Shown here one piece after another: positions 1-12,450 of a stretch of 64,000 nt of DNA. The position numbers and the translations under genes are program-made. Positions within the stretch are counted from its first letter, which is position 1. Each line of letters opens with the position of its first letter. The DNA is from Boswellia sacra. Its lineage: Eukaryota; Streptophyta; Magnoliopsida; Sapindales; Burseraceae. The DNA is taken from assembly GCA_013180625.2 (NCBI GenBank), contig SNVD02013041.1, positions 1 through 64,000 on the forward strand, in the 5' to 3' direction. The notes below the pieces were generated by a model, which searched no databases, was not told where the DNA came from, and saw nothing but the letters and a program-made list of their open reading frames with translations.

Positions 1-1180
1 CAAACTCGCCCCCTTTGGATTACGAGTGGACTAGCTCATTATTGTCATTCTTAACCACCGTAACACAAGATTTCTTTGGAACGACTTGGACTGGACTTAC
101 CCACTTGCTATCCGAAATTGGATAAATCACACCCACATCTAACAATTTCAGGATTTCTTTCTTGACAACTTCCATCATTGGAGGATTCAACCCCGCTGTG
201 CTTCTCGAGTGGGCTTGGATCCTTCTTCTAATAAGATACGGTGCATGCATATGGCTGGGCTAATACCTTTGATGTCAGCGACTGTCCACCCAATAGCCGT
301 TTTGTGATCTCGGAGCACTCGGATGAGTTTCTCTTCTTGTAATGGTGCAAGACCCTTTGCTATTATGACTGGCAAAGTATCTTTCTCACCTAGGAATACA
401 TGCTTCAAATGATCGGGAAGAGGCTTAAGCTCCAAGGTAGGTGCTTTCATCACGGAAGGTAGAAGTTTCTCATTAAATAAAGGCAATTCAATGTACGAAA
501 CATCATACCTGTTTGTGGTGATAGCTATAGTCTCATCCAAGCTTGCCACAGCTTCCTCCACTTCTTTAGACACTTGTATCAACTTTCTCGATTCTCTGGA
601 ATTTTCTGCCCCGATGTGCTCACTAATGGCTACTTCCAAGGCATCCTTGCGAGTTAACTCAAAAAGTTGTTGTGCCAAAGAATCAATAACATCCACTGCA
701 AAAACAGAATGCAAGTCACTAGGGTACCTCATTGCCTCAAAAATATTGAAACGAATCACCTCGCCATTAAACTCCATGGTGAGAGTGCCATCATGAACAT
801 CAATCTTCGTTCGGGCAGTTTTTCAAGAATGGCCTCCCAAAAAGAATCGGTGTTGGATTGGGAGATGTCTCATCCTCCATTTCAAGAACATAGAAGTCTG
901 CTGGGAAAACCAATTGATTCACCTGCACAGCACATCTTCCACAACTCCCTTGGGATATGCATTAGAACGATCAGCAAGTTGAATTACAATACCAGTTTTC
1001 GCAAGAGGTCCAAGATTCAAAGAAGCATAAATAGAATATGGCATGACATTAATAGATTCTCCTAAATCTAACATAGCTCTTTCAAACTTGGTATTACCAA
1101 TGGTGCATGGAATGGTGAACGTACCTGGATCTTTGCATTTCGGAGGAATTTTTCTTTGCAATACAGCTGAAACATTTCCC
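1..1180 (-). pseudogene. pol: aspartic protease, linker and start of reverse transcriptase
   Basis: The protease segment has LDLGESINVMPYSIYASL, with the catalytic Asp at about 1068. The usual DLGA is DLGE here. A frameshift at about 920 separates it from the linker, which is open from 777 to 187 and contains FNIFEAMRYPSDLHSVFAVD. A second frameshift near 195 leads into the reverse transcriptase N-terminus, which has LNPPMMEVVKKEILKLLD and VIYPISDSKWVSPVQVVPKK. The polymerase palm and YxDD box lie beyond the window edge. The enzyme would copy element RNA into DNA, but this copy is disabled. Confidence 0.88.
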
Positions 1181-2942
1181 CCCACACTTACCTTCTCATT
1201 TCCTTTCAACTTCCTCTTGTTGGTGCATAACTCTTTGAGAAATTTTGCATAACGAGGCACTTGCTTGATAGCATCCAGAAGTGGTATGTTTACCTCGATC
1301 TTGCGAAAAGTTTCCAGGATTTCTTGTTCTTGTTCCTCCTTCCTTGATTTTGCAAATCTGCTAGGAAAAGGTGGAGGAGTAACATATGAAGGAATATGGG
1401 TTTTAGGATTTACCTTAGAAGATGATGTTTTATCTATGGTGGGAGTGGTGTCATCCCCTTCATCAGTTTGTGATTTCTTTGGTGGAATCTCTAATTGCTT
1501 CCCACTTCTCAAAGTTACAGCACTAGCATTCTCTCTTGGATTGATCACCGGCTGAGAAGGTAATTTTCCTGAGCTTTGACTCTCAAATTTGCTCATGTTA
1601 GTGGCCAATTGTCCCATTTGATTTTCCAGGTTTTGGATACTTGCCCTAGTTTCCTGCTGAAATTGCATTGTGTTAGTGGCAAGTGCTTTAACAATATCCT
1701 GGAGAGACATACCTGAATTTTGTGGAGCTGGTTGTGGTGCTGGTTGTGGTTGTGCTTGAAATGGTTGCTGCACCCTTGGTTGATTGAAACCTGGTGGTCG
1801 ATTTGGTATGGCATTTGGGCAATTGGTTGATGATTCCCATATCTTAAATTAGGGTGATCTCTCCATCCAGCATTGTAAGTATTGGAGAAAGGGTCATACC
1901 TTTGCCTTGGTTGTCCTGGAAATCCACCCATGGCATTGGCTTGTTCTGTATCTCCTTCTTGCAAAGTTGGACACATGTCGGTTGGATGGTCCATGGCAGA
2001 ACATACCCCACATGCATAAGATTGCTGCATATGTCCTACAGCCATTTTTTTTACAAGAGAGGTAAGTTCACAAAGTTGTTGTTCAATGTTTGAAGTACTT
2101 ACCTCATTTACTCTTTTTGGTAGTTGTGGCTCAAATTGACTGCTGAATTGTTGGGAGTTCGCTGCCATGTCACTAATCAAACGTCTTGCAACGTTCGGTG
2201 TTTTATTAACTAGTGCTCCACTACTAGCAGCATCAATGATACTCCTTTCCATTGGTAAGAGACCCTCATAGAAATATTGAATTAGGAGTCCATCACTAAT
2301 TTGGTGGTTTGGACAGCTAGCACATAACCTTTTAAATCTCTCCCAATATTCATGAAGTGATTCTCCATTGTGTTGTCGAATGCCACTAATATCTTTTCTA
2401 ATATTTGTAACTTTCGAGGCTGGAAAGTATTTCTCCAAAAAGAGTTTACTCATCTCATTCCAAGTGGTAATGGTACCTGGTGGTAGATAGTATAGCCAAT
2501 CTTTTGCCGAATCTGCTAATGAAGAATGGGAAAGCTCTCAATTTAATTTGCTCTTCAGAAACGCCAGTTGGCTTCATACTTGAGCATACCACATGAAATT
2601 CTTTGAGGTGTTTGTTCGGATCCTCTCCTGCAAAACCATGAAATGTAGGCAAGAGATGAATCAGTCCAGATTTAAGTTCAAAATCTATCTCAAATTGGTG
2701 CTTATGCATAGCGGTTGTTGATCAATAATTGGAGCCGCTAACTCCTTAAGAGTCTGATCGTTTTCCATCGCCAGTGCTTCCGATTCAGATTTGATTGAAC
2801 TGCAAGAAGATGGGAGGGAAGTATGTCGTGCAAGGTCAAATTCTGGAGGTGGAGTTGAAATTGACCGATTTAGCCTTAAATTCGAGGATTGGAGAAACTC
2901 CTTAATTCTCTTAAGTCGTTGATCCGCTTCTCCCTCGGACAT
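1180..2942 (-). pseudogene. gag of the Athila-type element, frameshifted
   Basis: The capsid/nucleocapsid precursor starts at ATG 2942 (MSEGEADQRLKRIKEFLQ) and runs through at least three frames. Recognisable parts in order are an N-terminal acidic region, a segment ending in FAGEDPNKHLKEF, the core gag helices (EMSKLFLEKYFPASKV, LHEYWERFKRLCASCP, IIDAASSGALVNKTP), one zinc knuckle (CGVCSAMDHPTDMCPT), a proline/glutamine-rich stretch, and a helix with NLENQMGQLATNMSKFES. Frame changes fall near 2700, 2520 and 1780. The protein would normally form the virus-like particle; here it is broken. Confidence 0.88.
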
Positions 2943-3024
2943 AAAAGCCTAAACACAAACAATCAGGAAATAACAATCAAGAATCAGTAGTAAAAACAGA
3001 ATAACAAATTGATTAGAAAATCAA

Positions 3025-3042
3025 TCCCCGGCAACGGCGCCA
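3025..3042 (-). other. Primer binding site, tRNA-Asp type
   Basis: The plus strand reads TCCCCGGCAACGGCGCCA, which is the 3' end of plant tRNA-Asp(GUC) including CCA. On the element strand it is the complementary primer site just inside the 5' LTR. It is a perfect 18-base match and fixes both the orientation and the LTR edge. Confidence 0.93.
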
Positions 3043-3048
3043 AAAACT

Positions 3049-4475
3049 TGATGCGTTCGAAACTAGCAAGTATACTAGTCGCACAAGTAATAAAGTGATA
3101 AGTAAGATATCGTTCCCACGAGGATTGATTCTAATTGAATTTGTTATTTCCAGCAACAATAAACTAAACAGGGGGGGTTTTGTTGAATGATTAACTAAAT
3201 GAAATAAGAATGCAAATTAAGAATAACAAAACAGAAGTTAATTTGAATGAAAGATCAATGAGAGACACTTGGTTAAGGGTTCTTTCTCTGCCACAAGATA
3301 TGAATTTGTGAATTAACATAGAATTGTAATCCAATTACAGCATTGAAGTTATCAACCGTAGATAACAACAAGCTCTGTTATCCCAATCTTTCCTTACTTT
3401 GTTGTTAAATAAAACAAGCTCTTTATTTAATCTCTATCCATTAAACAACCTAGAACAAGCTCTCTAAGTTTAATTCAATAGAAGCATTACGATGAGAAAG
3501 ATAGGTTGATCTAAGCAATAATCACACAAGTTCGGATTATTTAACCTAGGTTGTATTTTCCAATTGCAATCTCTGATCACAATTTTGCTACTAATGATTG
3601 GAAATTCATGACAATTACGGATCAAGATTTCTAATCTAGCAATAGACAACAACAGATTATATTCAGTTGGCCATTCCAAATACAATCAGTAAGCAATCAA
3701 TAGCATTAGATATGGGAAAATACAAGCAACTTCAATTAGAGAATTGGATAACAATTTCTTACACAATCAACTCACAAAATCCATATCAAGGGCTTTGAAA
3801 TCACCCTCAACCAATTCAGATTTAGTTACACATATTCAATCAGAATAACAAATACAATACAGAGAAATTCCAGAATTGAAAAGGAAAGAAAGAACTTAGC
3901 AAATTCTTTGAAAATCTTCTTTGTAGATGAATCTTCTTGGAATTGTAGTTCCTCCTCTTTCAAAATCTTCTTTCTCCTTCAAGAACTCCAAGGGATGAGA
4001 GAAATCCAGAAATGCAGCCTCCTCCCACGTTTTCCCCTCTTCAAGTTATGAAAATAAAACCCTAAAATGTGTTTAAATACTCTGCTACAGTAACTTGCTA
4101 CAGTGCCCCGTATTTAATAACATGCTACAGTGATATATGGAATTACAAATATACACTTCTCATACCATTTTTATCACAACTTTCGGTACACTACATAAAT
4201 TCGTGAACCGTAAATTTCTCCAGAAAATAGACTTCGAGAGCTTTTCAATGGTATATAGCATGTTATCCGGTTAATTGTATATCGATACAATCAACTCCAA
4301 GAAATTGGTTGACTAGCAGAGGTGAAAATGAAGGGTTTTACTCCAATTTTGTGTAAGTTCCTCCAAAACTCCTACAAACATCAAAAACCACACAAAAACA
4401 TAAAAATACCAAGGAATATAGCAAAGAAACATGGACGAATTGATATGAAAATGATATATAAATAGACACTTATCA
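3049..4475 (-). repeat. 5' LTR of the Athila-type element
   Basis: The LTR starts with TG at 3049, six bases beyond the primer site, and ends with CA at 4475. On the element strand its outer edge reads TGATAAGTGTC. It is 1427 bp long, within the usual Athila range. Near its inner edge (about 3113-3130) it carries the block tcgttcccacgaggattg, which the other LTR family in this window also has at the same relative place. It should hold the element's promoter and polyadenylation signals, but I cannot pick them out with confidence. Confidence 0.88.
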
Positions 4476-5238
4476 GGGAAGTAAAAAATATATTAGGCAT
4501 ACGATCTCTAATACAATGCATGCATGATCCTCATCAAATGTAACACATGGAATATTGAGAATTGTTCTCCTATGGACGGCATATACGGTGAGAGCACAGA
4601 AGTCCACGTATTTTACATAAATTAAATGCAAAGATTAGTTTAATTGACTTATGCAAGGATGGTATAAGGTCAAATGTAGCATATTGAAAAGTAGTGACTG
4701 GTCATTAGGGATTCTTTAGTGGATTGAAATGGAAAGCCCAAACGTTGTATAGAAATTCAGAAAAAGGAAAAAAAAATTGACATACCAACACATTTGTGGA
4801 CTCTCGTCAAATGTACCATAATTGTTAGCTAGACCAAATACTATGTTGTCCAAGCCGACAGAGGGTATAACATGACTTGTTAGTTTTCATACTTACTCAA
4901 TTATGCATACAATGAGTATTTATTAGTGGTCACCAGGGATTGAATGACCGAGTTTTTCCAAAACAGAACAAAGCATGAAAGTTGATAATTTAAGGACGAG
5001 AAAGCTTCATTTAATCTATGCAATATAAACATGTGACAAATATCGAGTTTAGGCCACAAATATAAATGTGTCATAATCATTAACTATTGTAGTTAGAGTG
5101 CTAAATCTTCAATGTTGTTGCTACCGTTGTTGCTAACCACTTCACCATTGTTAAGTCACTATTGGCGATCTTGCACAACTTGCATCTAGTACATAACACG
5201 TTTTTCATTAAGTAATAGCCGATGTAGACGTCGTTGTT
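4476..5238. other. Unassigned AT-rich DNA
   Basis: Between the LTR edge and the Mutator-like reading frame I see no coding segment, RNA gene or clear repeat. Confidence 0.5.
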
Positions 5239-5538
5239 TTATTTTATGCTTTGTCGAAGTTCACGATCTTCGATAGACCGTTTCTTGAAGTGAAAAATGA
5301 CTGTGCGCTCATCTCTGAGTTGGTAGAACCCTAACAAGTCAAGCAGGTCATCGTCTGATTCAATGAACATCATCTCACCATTCCATAGAAACCGGGCCCA
5401 AACCTTTATTTGTCTGTAGTCATGCACTCCTAGGGAAGGTATCCTCGATTGTATAGCCATGAAGACCATATATAAACAAACCGCGTCATCCTTCACTTGT
5501 ATCAGAGGAAAGTATTCGTGGCCACGAACATGAATCAC
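5239..5538 (-). pseudogene. Short ORF resembling the N-terminus of MuDR-type (MULE) transposases
   Basis: A 99-residue frame contains IKVWARFLWNGEMMFIESDD followed by a short loop and TVIFHFKKR. The pattern of a hydrophobic strand, a run of acidic residues (ESDDDLLDLL) and a final beta strand resembles the ubiquitin-like N-terminal module of plant MuDR-family proteins. No downstream MULE transposase domain or zinc knuckle is visible, so at most this is the front end of a dead element. A Mutator-like element would explain the neighbouring captured EHD exons, but I could not find convincing long terminal inverted repeats. The assignment is tentative. Confidence 0.35.
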
Positions 5539-6989
5539 GAAGTCAAATGATGATATTATTTACGTCTATCCTGCAAAACATTACATCCGCATTTATGTTG
5601 GGGAAAAGCTATAATTATTAACTATTTGGCAACGAAATACGATAAGGAAAATTAAGCAGTTTCAAAAGAACGAGAAAACAACAAGTGTCCAAACTGGATG
5701 TATAGCCACAAGTGTTGAATAAAAATTGATACTGCATAAACAGCGTTGTATGAAATACATACAATAATATGATGGAGATGAATACTTGCACCAAGGGAAT
5801 GATCACATTGGTCCTCCTAATGAGGGGAATCCACTTGTACAAGTTGAGAATAAATAGCAACAGCCTAGGTATGTAAGGGGGGTGTATTGACGCGAAGAGT
5901 CATCTAAAAAAAACTAAAGGACTTTGACAAGAAACATTAAAGTTTTCATAATCCATAATGGCGTGGACCACCATTATTAGAACTTTATTACAAACGTACG
6001 AGTTAATGACAGCAATGGAAAGTCGTGCTTAACCCTTTTCGGTCATACAACGATCCAGCAACTGGTCCAATATAGCAGTTTTTACTCTCCTCCCCTAGGA
6101 TATAATTTTAGCCACAATTCCATAGGCCCTCAATAAATTGGCTATTTAATGAAATTTTAACCTTCAACCGGATAATCCCATTGGATGTTATAATTAAAAT
6201 TTAATGTGTTTTATTATTTATATATCTGAAATCATTAACATGGATCTTCGGCATTGACTCGTAGTTTCAGTTCTCATTTTCTTCAACTCCCTAAAAATTA
6301 GGAGAAAAGGACAACACTCAGAAATGTTGGTATCGTAACATGTCTACGCCACACCATAACTTCAATATTATACAGTGAAGCATCTTACCATTTCTCTTAT
6401 CATATGAAGATCACGCAATTCTTGTATACCTCGTCCCATCAATAATAATTGACAAGAAAATGATAACCATTATTAGTTCTTTAAAAATAAATTTTTAAGT
6501 AATAAGTCCTACTGCTGCGGAAAGTATGGGATAGTAGGAGAACCCCTAAATCTTGGATATCCTTTTATTATAATAACATCATTACATTTATCTTCAGTCC
6601 TGTATCATCATATGTTTGAGATAATTTTTGTGTTCCACTCATCCGTTATCATTAAATGATAGTTGCGGGTGTCCAATCCTTCTTAATCAGTAGAGAAGAA
6701 GAAGAGAAAGAAGAATTAGTTAAATTCGAAGTAAAAAATTACATGAATTTCCATCTCTAATTGCTGGAAATTGAAATATATCATATAGTGGGGCAACAAT
6801 AGATATCTCTTCTTTTGTCTCTTTTAAGAATTGACAATACCCACCCATAATACCAGGTTAGAGTGAAAAAAGTGAACTAGTACAAGAACAAATGGTCAAG
6901 CCCCCTAAAGCATCTGATGTGTATTGTAGGCATTTGACTTTGCTAAAGCACTGGCCCACCTTTATATAATTGTTGTCATCCTCTATTCA
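5539..6989. other. Unassigned AT-rich DNA
   Basis: No convincing coding segment or repeat structure was seen. Short frames on the minus strand (for example near 5618-5860) lack any recognisable motif. Confidence 0.45.
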
Positions 6990-9170
6990 GAGCGATTTCT
7001 TCAATTCCTGAAGGGATGTCATATGTCGACATATCATCGACAGATTGTATCGACTTAGTTTTCAGCTTCTCAATTTTGACAAAGTTGTAAGAACCCAAAG
7101 TTTTTGTAAAATGCTCTACCTTTCAAAAATCCCCTGGGTGTAGATGGAACTACCACTGCACCTACATTACGAAAAAAACTAGTGAAAAATATACCATAAT
7201 CTCGTTATTCCAAGGTAGTGAAGCAGGTCCTGCACATGTCTGTCAAGAGAGTGGGAGAATTCGAACCTTGCCAAATTCTACTGCCAAATGATCAATGAGT
7301 CTCTCTTGAGTCTTTGCTTTGTCCACCATAGCTACCATTTCGTTGGTAAGATGACTGTTGATATAGCCATGTACTTTGGCAGCTCAAGCATGTTTTATAG
7401 AATCATTTATCTGTGTGAAACTATAAATTAATTTAAACCACAAATTTTTGATGTAAAAGAGCATAAAGACACCTGTTAACAGACCAGACAGGACATAACA
7501 TACATATAACAAACCCAGGTACGGATGAAATAAGAGACATATATACGAGGTATAAAACTGATCTTAAAGAAAATGGGTAAAAGACTTCTTATATTGTCCT
7601 TAAATATAAGTATGCAGGCATTGCATCTGTCCTCCAAATACGATAGATGAAACATTTGATAATCAAAGAAGGAAACAGGGGTGAATTAGTAGCACAACAT
7701 ATACTTATGTTAAAAGGGAATATAATTTAAAATGTTCTTGTTAAGCCCACTAATATGGTACTGAATAATATTGCATCTACGCTAACCAATTTTGTAACAC
7801 CAATGTGAATCCATCATTCATATCTGTGAATTCGAATGTCCAAATGATCAACTCTGTGTCCTCTTACACCCTCAATCCCTCAAAGACGCAAAACTGTTTT
7901 AATTAAAAACAATATTCAACCATTGAACTCTATTATCTCCTTGCATGGTGCAATTAATATAAATGGGCATAACTCCAAACCATCTTATACCAAAGGCTTT
8001 AAAAATAAAACATAAGCAAACCTAGTAGAAAGAGAAATCCTAACACTTCTGCAAAGTGGACAATAATTACAATAGGGATATATATATATACACACACACA
8101 GAGACAAACTAGAAAATTATCAATATACGTACAAATGACATCAAGTTCATACATGTGACAAATTGTCCTCAACTAATTAAACTCCTCCTAGTGTATTTGT
8201 GTAGTGGAAAACTCCTATTATGCATGCATAAAACTATTGTCATGATCGACATCTTCCGAGTGCTGGATAGTGATGTACGCCATGAGTCATTCCAGTAGAA
8301 GAATGTAACCAAGCCCCTCGAAGCTAGATGTTAATTGTAATACAACAGGTTTTGCAAATACAACAACCATAGAAGCTATTGTCTATGTAAAACATAACAA
8401 CTATTTTTTAATATCTGAGCACAGTTCTACAATTAGAAATTAGAACTTGAACCTTCTTTGAGGGTTTTGAAGAAAATCAAGAACCCGAAACTGAAGGCTG
8501 AGGTTGAGAGATACCTGTGATAGTGCCCATTATCACATCTATGACATAAAGCCAAATGTAAAAATCACCACCATTACCATAATGACAAACTTCTTACCGT
8601 TTGAATTAGGATCCTTAATCTTTCATGACAACAATTTCTTTTGAAAATATTAAATAAAAACATAAGAACTTGCATAGAGGTAAAACGAAAAATATAAGTT
8701 AGGCAAATAAAACACTTACTGCAATTAAAGTATCCAAACCTTCCGTTATAGCAAGTCTCAAAGTTTCAAAGTCAATTGCAATTCATGGAATATTAGTACC
8801 AATTGGATGACTATACAAGATATAAATTATAAGAAAATCAACAGAAAAAAAACAAAGTGCTTATCAAAAATTAAATGTTGAACACAATGTATCAACTTAG
8901 AATTTTATTTATTCGTACAAAACAAACTATCTCAAACAGTTTAGCATTGCTATTCAAGTGATCATTTTTTATCTCATGTCCATCTTGTGCTGGAGAAATT
9001 AACTACAAAACAAAAAAATAAGGTACTAAGTTTAGTAAAAAATAAAGTGACAATTGAAATTTGTGCCCCCTGAAGATACAAAAAGTGTAACCTGCATAGC
9101 AGCGATGAACTCTTCTACACCAAAATATCCCTACTGCTTCGTATTTGCAATTGCGCAAACCTTTGAAACA
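6990..9170 (-). pseudogene. EHD: EHD-family gene fragment (EH domain plus dynamin-related C-terminal part)
   Basis: Four separated minus-strand blocks match EHD proteins, endocytic membrane-remodelling GTPases. At 9092-9150 lies the end of an EH domain (VCAIANTKQ, stop, GYFGVEEFIAAMQ) followed by a GT donor. At 8720-8785 lies AIDFETLRLAITEGLDTLIA with a good GTAAGT donor. At 7263-7383 lies AAKVHGYINSHLTNEMVAMV continuing to LIDHLAVEFGKV. At 6990-7160 lies FHLHPGDF, stop, KVEHF and then KSIQSVDDMSTYDIP. In EHD proteins these are the helical region after the GTPase domain, in the same order. The GTPase core between 7400 and 8700 is not recognisable. In-frame stops (TAG at the EH domain, TGA before AAKVH) show a dead copy. 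Introns are retained, so it derives from genomic DNA rather than mRNA. Confidence 0.8.
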
Positions 9171-9830
9171 ACATCAGCAACAACAATGAAGTGAAGACAC
9201 AGAACTATAACCAACAAACAAGACGAAAACAAATTAAAGCAAGATCAAACAATAAGCACAAAAAACAAATGATTAAAATAACAAAATTACACGCTTGCGA
9301 TCTTGCCACGATTAATTTTACCAAGCGAAGAAATTTCGTTGCATCATTTCCCGTTAATCAACCATCACCACCTAAATTTAGAAGCAATCTTAAACGAAGT
9401 ATAAAACTATAATTTAAGTGTAAATTTATAAAATTTTTTTAATAACACCTATTGTTTATACATCTCAAGCTTCTTAAATTCTTAGTAACCATATATAAAC
9501 CAAATTTTCTGCTGAAATCAAAACAAGACCTTCACACCTGAATTAGCAAAACCGAACTACTCCTAGTATATCTTCTGCTGTTCCTTTGAACGCAAAGCCA
9601 TCGGACTCCATATCTCCATCCCTACAAAGAATGATGAAGAACGAAATCATTCCCTAGATTGTGTTTCTCCTGTAGGGAGCATTCAAAAATATGGGTAAAC
9701 GCATTGCCATCCGTTAAAGGATTTTAAATGAATCAATAGAGAAGGCTGGTGGAAGGTGGTTTAGGTTACGGTTAAAATTAAACTCTATATAATGGGATAT
9801 AATGTTGCCTTCCATTGATTTGGTAGGAAG
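9171..9830. other. Region upstream of the EHD exons, function unknown
   Basis: On the minus strand at about 9555-9612 there is an ATG-started frame MESDGFAFKGTAEDILGVV that looks coding in composition, but I cannot assign it to a family. It may be a 5' exon of another gene fused upstream of the EHD exons. The rest shows nothing I can name. Confidence 0.3.
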
Positions 9831-12000
9831 GAAGAGAATTATGGGTTTACGACTTTTACAAAGGCTCTTTTAGTAGTGTTACGAAATTTATAATGAATCA
9901 ATAGTTTATGGTCACTTATGTCATTTTACCTAATTTACATAATGATTTCGCTATAAAAGCAATCAGTGATATGCATCGTTTGCGACTACATACATATTGT
10001 TTACGAGTATTACACATAATTTTACGAATTTTACACACTTCGATACATCTTATGAAATTTTTTAGCTTTGTACCTTTTGATAGAACAGTAACATATTAAA
10101 CTTTTTTTACTTTACGTTAACTATTTTTACAAGTTGGTTTACGAGTTTCATATGTTATTTACGACTTTTACACTATATCATCAAGGGCCATTTTTACAAA
10201 TATGTACAGGTATTTTGGTCATTTAAATGACGATACGGAATAGTGTATTCACTACTTTTTACATGTTATTTACTATTTTTACAAGCAGGTTAACTATTTT
10301 AACACGGTCTTTTACATCTATTAGAAATGTTGCTTTTTATTTAACTATCACGAGTAGTTTTGAGGTTTTCAACTTTTTATTTTTTATTTTCGACTCTTAC
10401 AAGCTACATTATTATCTTTTTTGTTGTTTACAATTTTTTCATGAATATGTTTACGGCTATTTGTACAAAACTAAATAGTGATTTTCCCTAGCTAAAAGGT
10501 CAAATAGAATAGTAAATTGACAACTTATTTTACTTTGTTTTCGACATTTGCTACATCTTTTATTACTTTTACATATTTATTTACAATTATTAGAAAATTT
10601 TTAGATTTATTCCCCTCACGTAAATAGTAACATCGATTATGACTTTTTTATTTATACTTATGATTTTTACACATTGGACTATGATTCTTCTTTGGGCATT
10701 ACGATTTTTATACTATATAAATCTAGTCATTTTTCCTAATTTGGACAGCATTTTACGTTGAATTTTACATAACAAAATAGTATTTTTTACGTCTTTTTAT
10801 AAGTCATTTACAAAATTTACACATAAATTATTCGTTTTTACATACACAATTACAAGAAATTAAATTTGGTTTTCCACTTTTGCTATGAGATTTACAACTT
10901 TAATACGAGGGCTTTTAGCTTTGTACCTTTTTATAGAACAGTAATTTATTATACATTTTTTTATTTTAGCTTAACTATTTTCATAAGTTGGTTTACGAGT
11001 TTCATATTTTGTTTACGACTTTTACACTATATCGTGAAGGGCCATTTTTGACAAATATATATAGGTATTTCGGTTATTTAAATGATGATAAAGTATTTAC
11101 TACGTACTTTTTACATGTTATTTACTATTTTTACAAGAAGGTTAACTATTTTAATACGCTCTTTTACATCTATTACAAATGTTGCTTTTTATTTAACTAT
11201 CGCGAGCAGTATTGATGTTTTCAACTTTTTTTTCGATTTTCGACTTTTACAAGCTACTTTATTATTATTTTTTTTTTGTTTACAATTTTTACATCAATAT
11301 GTTTACAGCTATTTCTATAAAACTAAATAGTGATTTTCCCTTGCTAAAAGGTCAAATAGAATAGTAAATTGACAACTTATTTTACTTTGTTTTCGACATT
11401 TGCTACTTTTCTTATTACTTTTACATATTTATTTACAGTTATTAGAAAATTTTTGGATTTATCCCCTCAAGTAAATAGTAACATCAATTGCGACTTTTTA
11501 ATTTAAACTGATGATTTTTACGCATTGGACTACGATTCTTCTTTGCGTATTATGATTTTTACACTATATAAAACTAGTCATTTTTCCAAATTTGAACAGT
11601 ATTTTACGTTGAAATTTACATAACAAAATATTATTCTTTACATCTTTTTATAAGTCATTTACAAAATTTATATATAAATTATCCGTTTTTACATACACAA
11701 TTACGAGTTTAAGATATTTTAGTGTTGTGCTCCTCTGCGTGAAATGAAATTTGGTTTTCTACTTTTGGTATAAGATTTACAACTTTAATGCAAGGGCTTT
11801 TATTTTTTATTTGCTGTGTACAACTTTTACTTGAAAATGATAATTATTAAAATATTATAAATCAATATGGCGGGAACAATGGAGCTTTAGGCGGGAACAC
11901 AGCCAGTTAATGAAACTGTTTTTCCTTTTGCTGATGTGTTTCATCATTTGCTAGCCAAGTGTCATCCATTTATCCCCCATTTGAACAGTTTGTAAACAGT
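9830..12000. repeat. TTTAC-rich degenerate repeat region
   Basis: The plus strand is built of closely spaced variants of TTTACGA and TTTACAA separated by T-rich spacers, with very little G. No coding signal is present; the short open frames arise from the biased composition. Shorter DNA of the same style occurs in the other orientation at about 24300-24420. This suggests an interspersed family, perhaps the inside of a non-autonomous DNA transposon. Confidence 0.6.
10062..11802 (+). repeat. Tandem duplication, unit about 0.85-0.89 kb
   Basis: Unit 1 runs from about 10062 to 10915 and unit 2 from about 10916 to 11802. Landmarks repeat in the same order: TAGCTTTGTACC at 10063 and 10916, then a matching 'GGGCCATTTTT' block, then 'CTAAATAGTGATTTTCCC' at about 10471 and 11324, then a final 'CTTTAAT.C.AGGGCTTTTA' block. 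Unit 2 has a short extra segment around 11710-11745. The two units differ at many single bases, so the duplication is not recent. Confidence 0.85.
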
Positions 12001-12336
12001 CACTTGCTGTGCTCGTACTTCAGAAGGATTGTAGCCAGAGCTATATGTATTGAGCATGTTTTGAATTATAGATGTTAATCACAATATTGTTTCATATTGT
12101 ACTTGCATCATGAGTCACGTCAACGTTTTGGATTTCAATTGGTTAAGATTGAGTTAGAGAATTTGAGCTTCTTATTATAGTAGTTTTTTTTTTTTTTAAG
12201 ACGTGAAGCCATGGGGTAATGATATTTGGTACAATCCTTTTTTCTATTTTATTTTTTTATAGTGCTTATAATTAATTTATATAAATTTTTTAGATATAAA
12301 TTTGTTACACTAGAACTTGTTACTACTTTGTTAATT

Positions 12337-12450
12337 CACTACAAGAGAGCAAGGCATTTACTATGCCTATTAACGACGGTTTTGAAAAACCGAGGTGAGG
12401 TGAAAAGCTTTACGCACTATATAGCTGGGCCGGCTTGGTGAACCGTCGTA
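12337..12450 (+). mobile_element. CACTA-type transposon left end
   Basis: The sequence starts CACTACAAGAGAGCAAGG, typical of plant CACTA (En/Spm) terminal inverted repeats. Just inside is a subterminal inverted pair, ACGACGGTT at 12373-12381 and AACCGTCGT at 12441-12449. There is also a small hairpin in CGGTTTTGAAAAACCG. I found no matching right end downstream, so the element is truncated or its end is unrecognisable. Confidence 0.6.

Larger units (their letters stand above)
1..4475 (-). mobile_element. Athila-type Ty3/gypsy retrotransposon, 5' half only
   Basis: Reading from high to low coordinates, the order is 5' LTR, primer binding site, gag, protease, linker and the first part of reverse transcriptase. 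The rest of pol and the 3' LTR lie outside the window. The primer site matches the 3' tail of plant tRNA-Asp, and gag and protease have the segments usual for the Athila branch of plant Ty3/gypsy elements. At least four frameshifts break gag-pol, so this copy cannot make its own proteins. The outer LTR edge is followed by gggaa (4476-4480), the probable target-site duplication, but its partner is off the window. Identity as Ty3/gypsy is firm; assignment to Athila is by resemblance. Confidence 0.92.
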
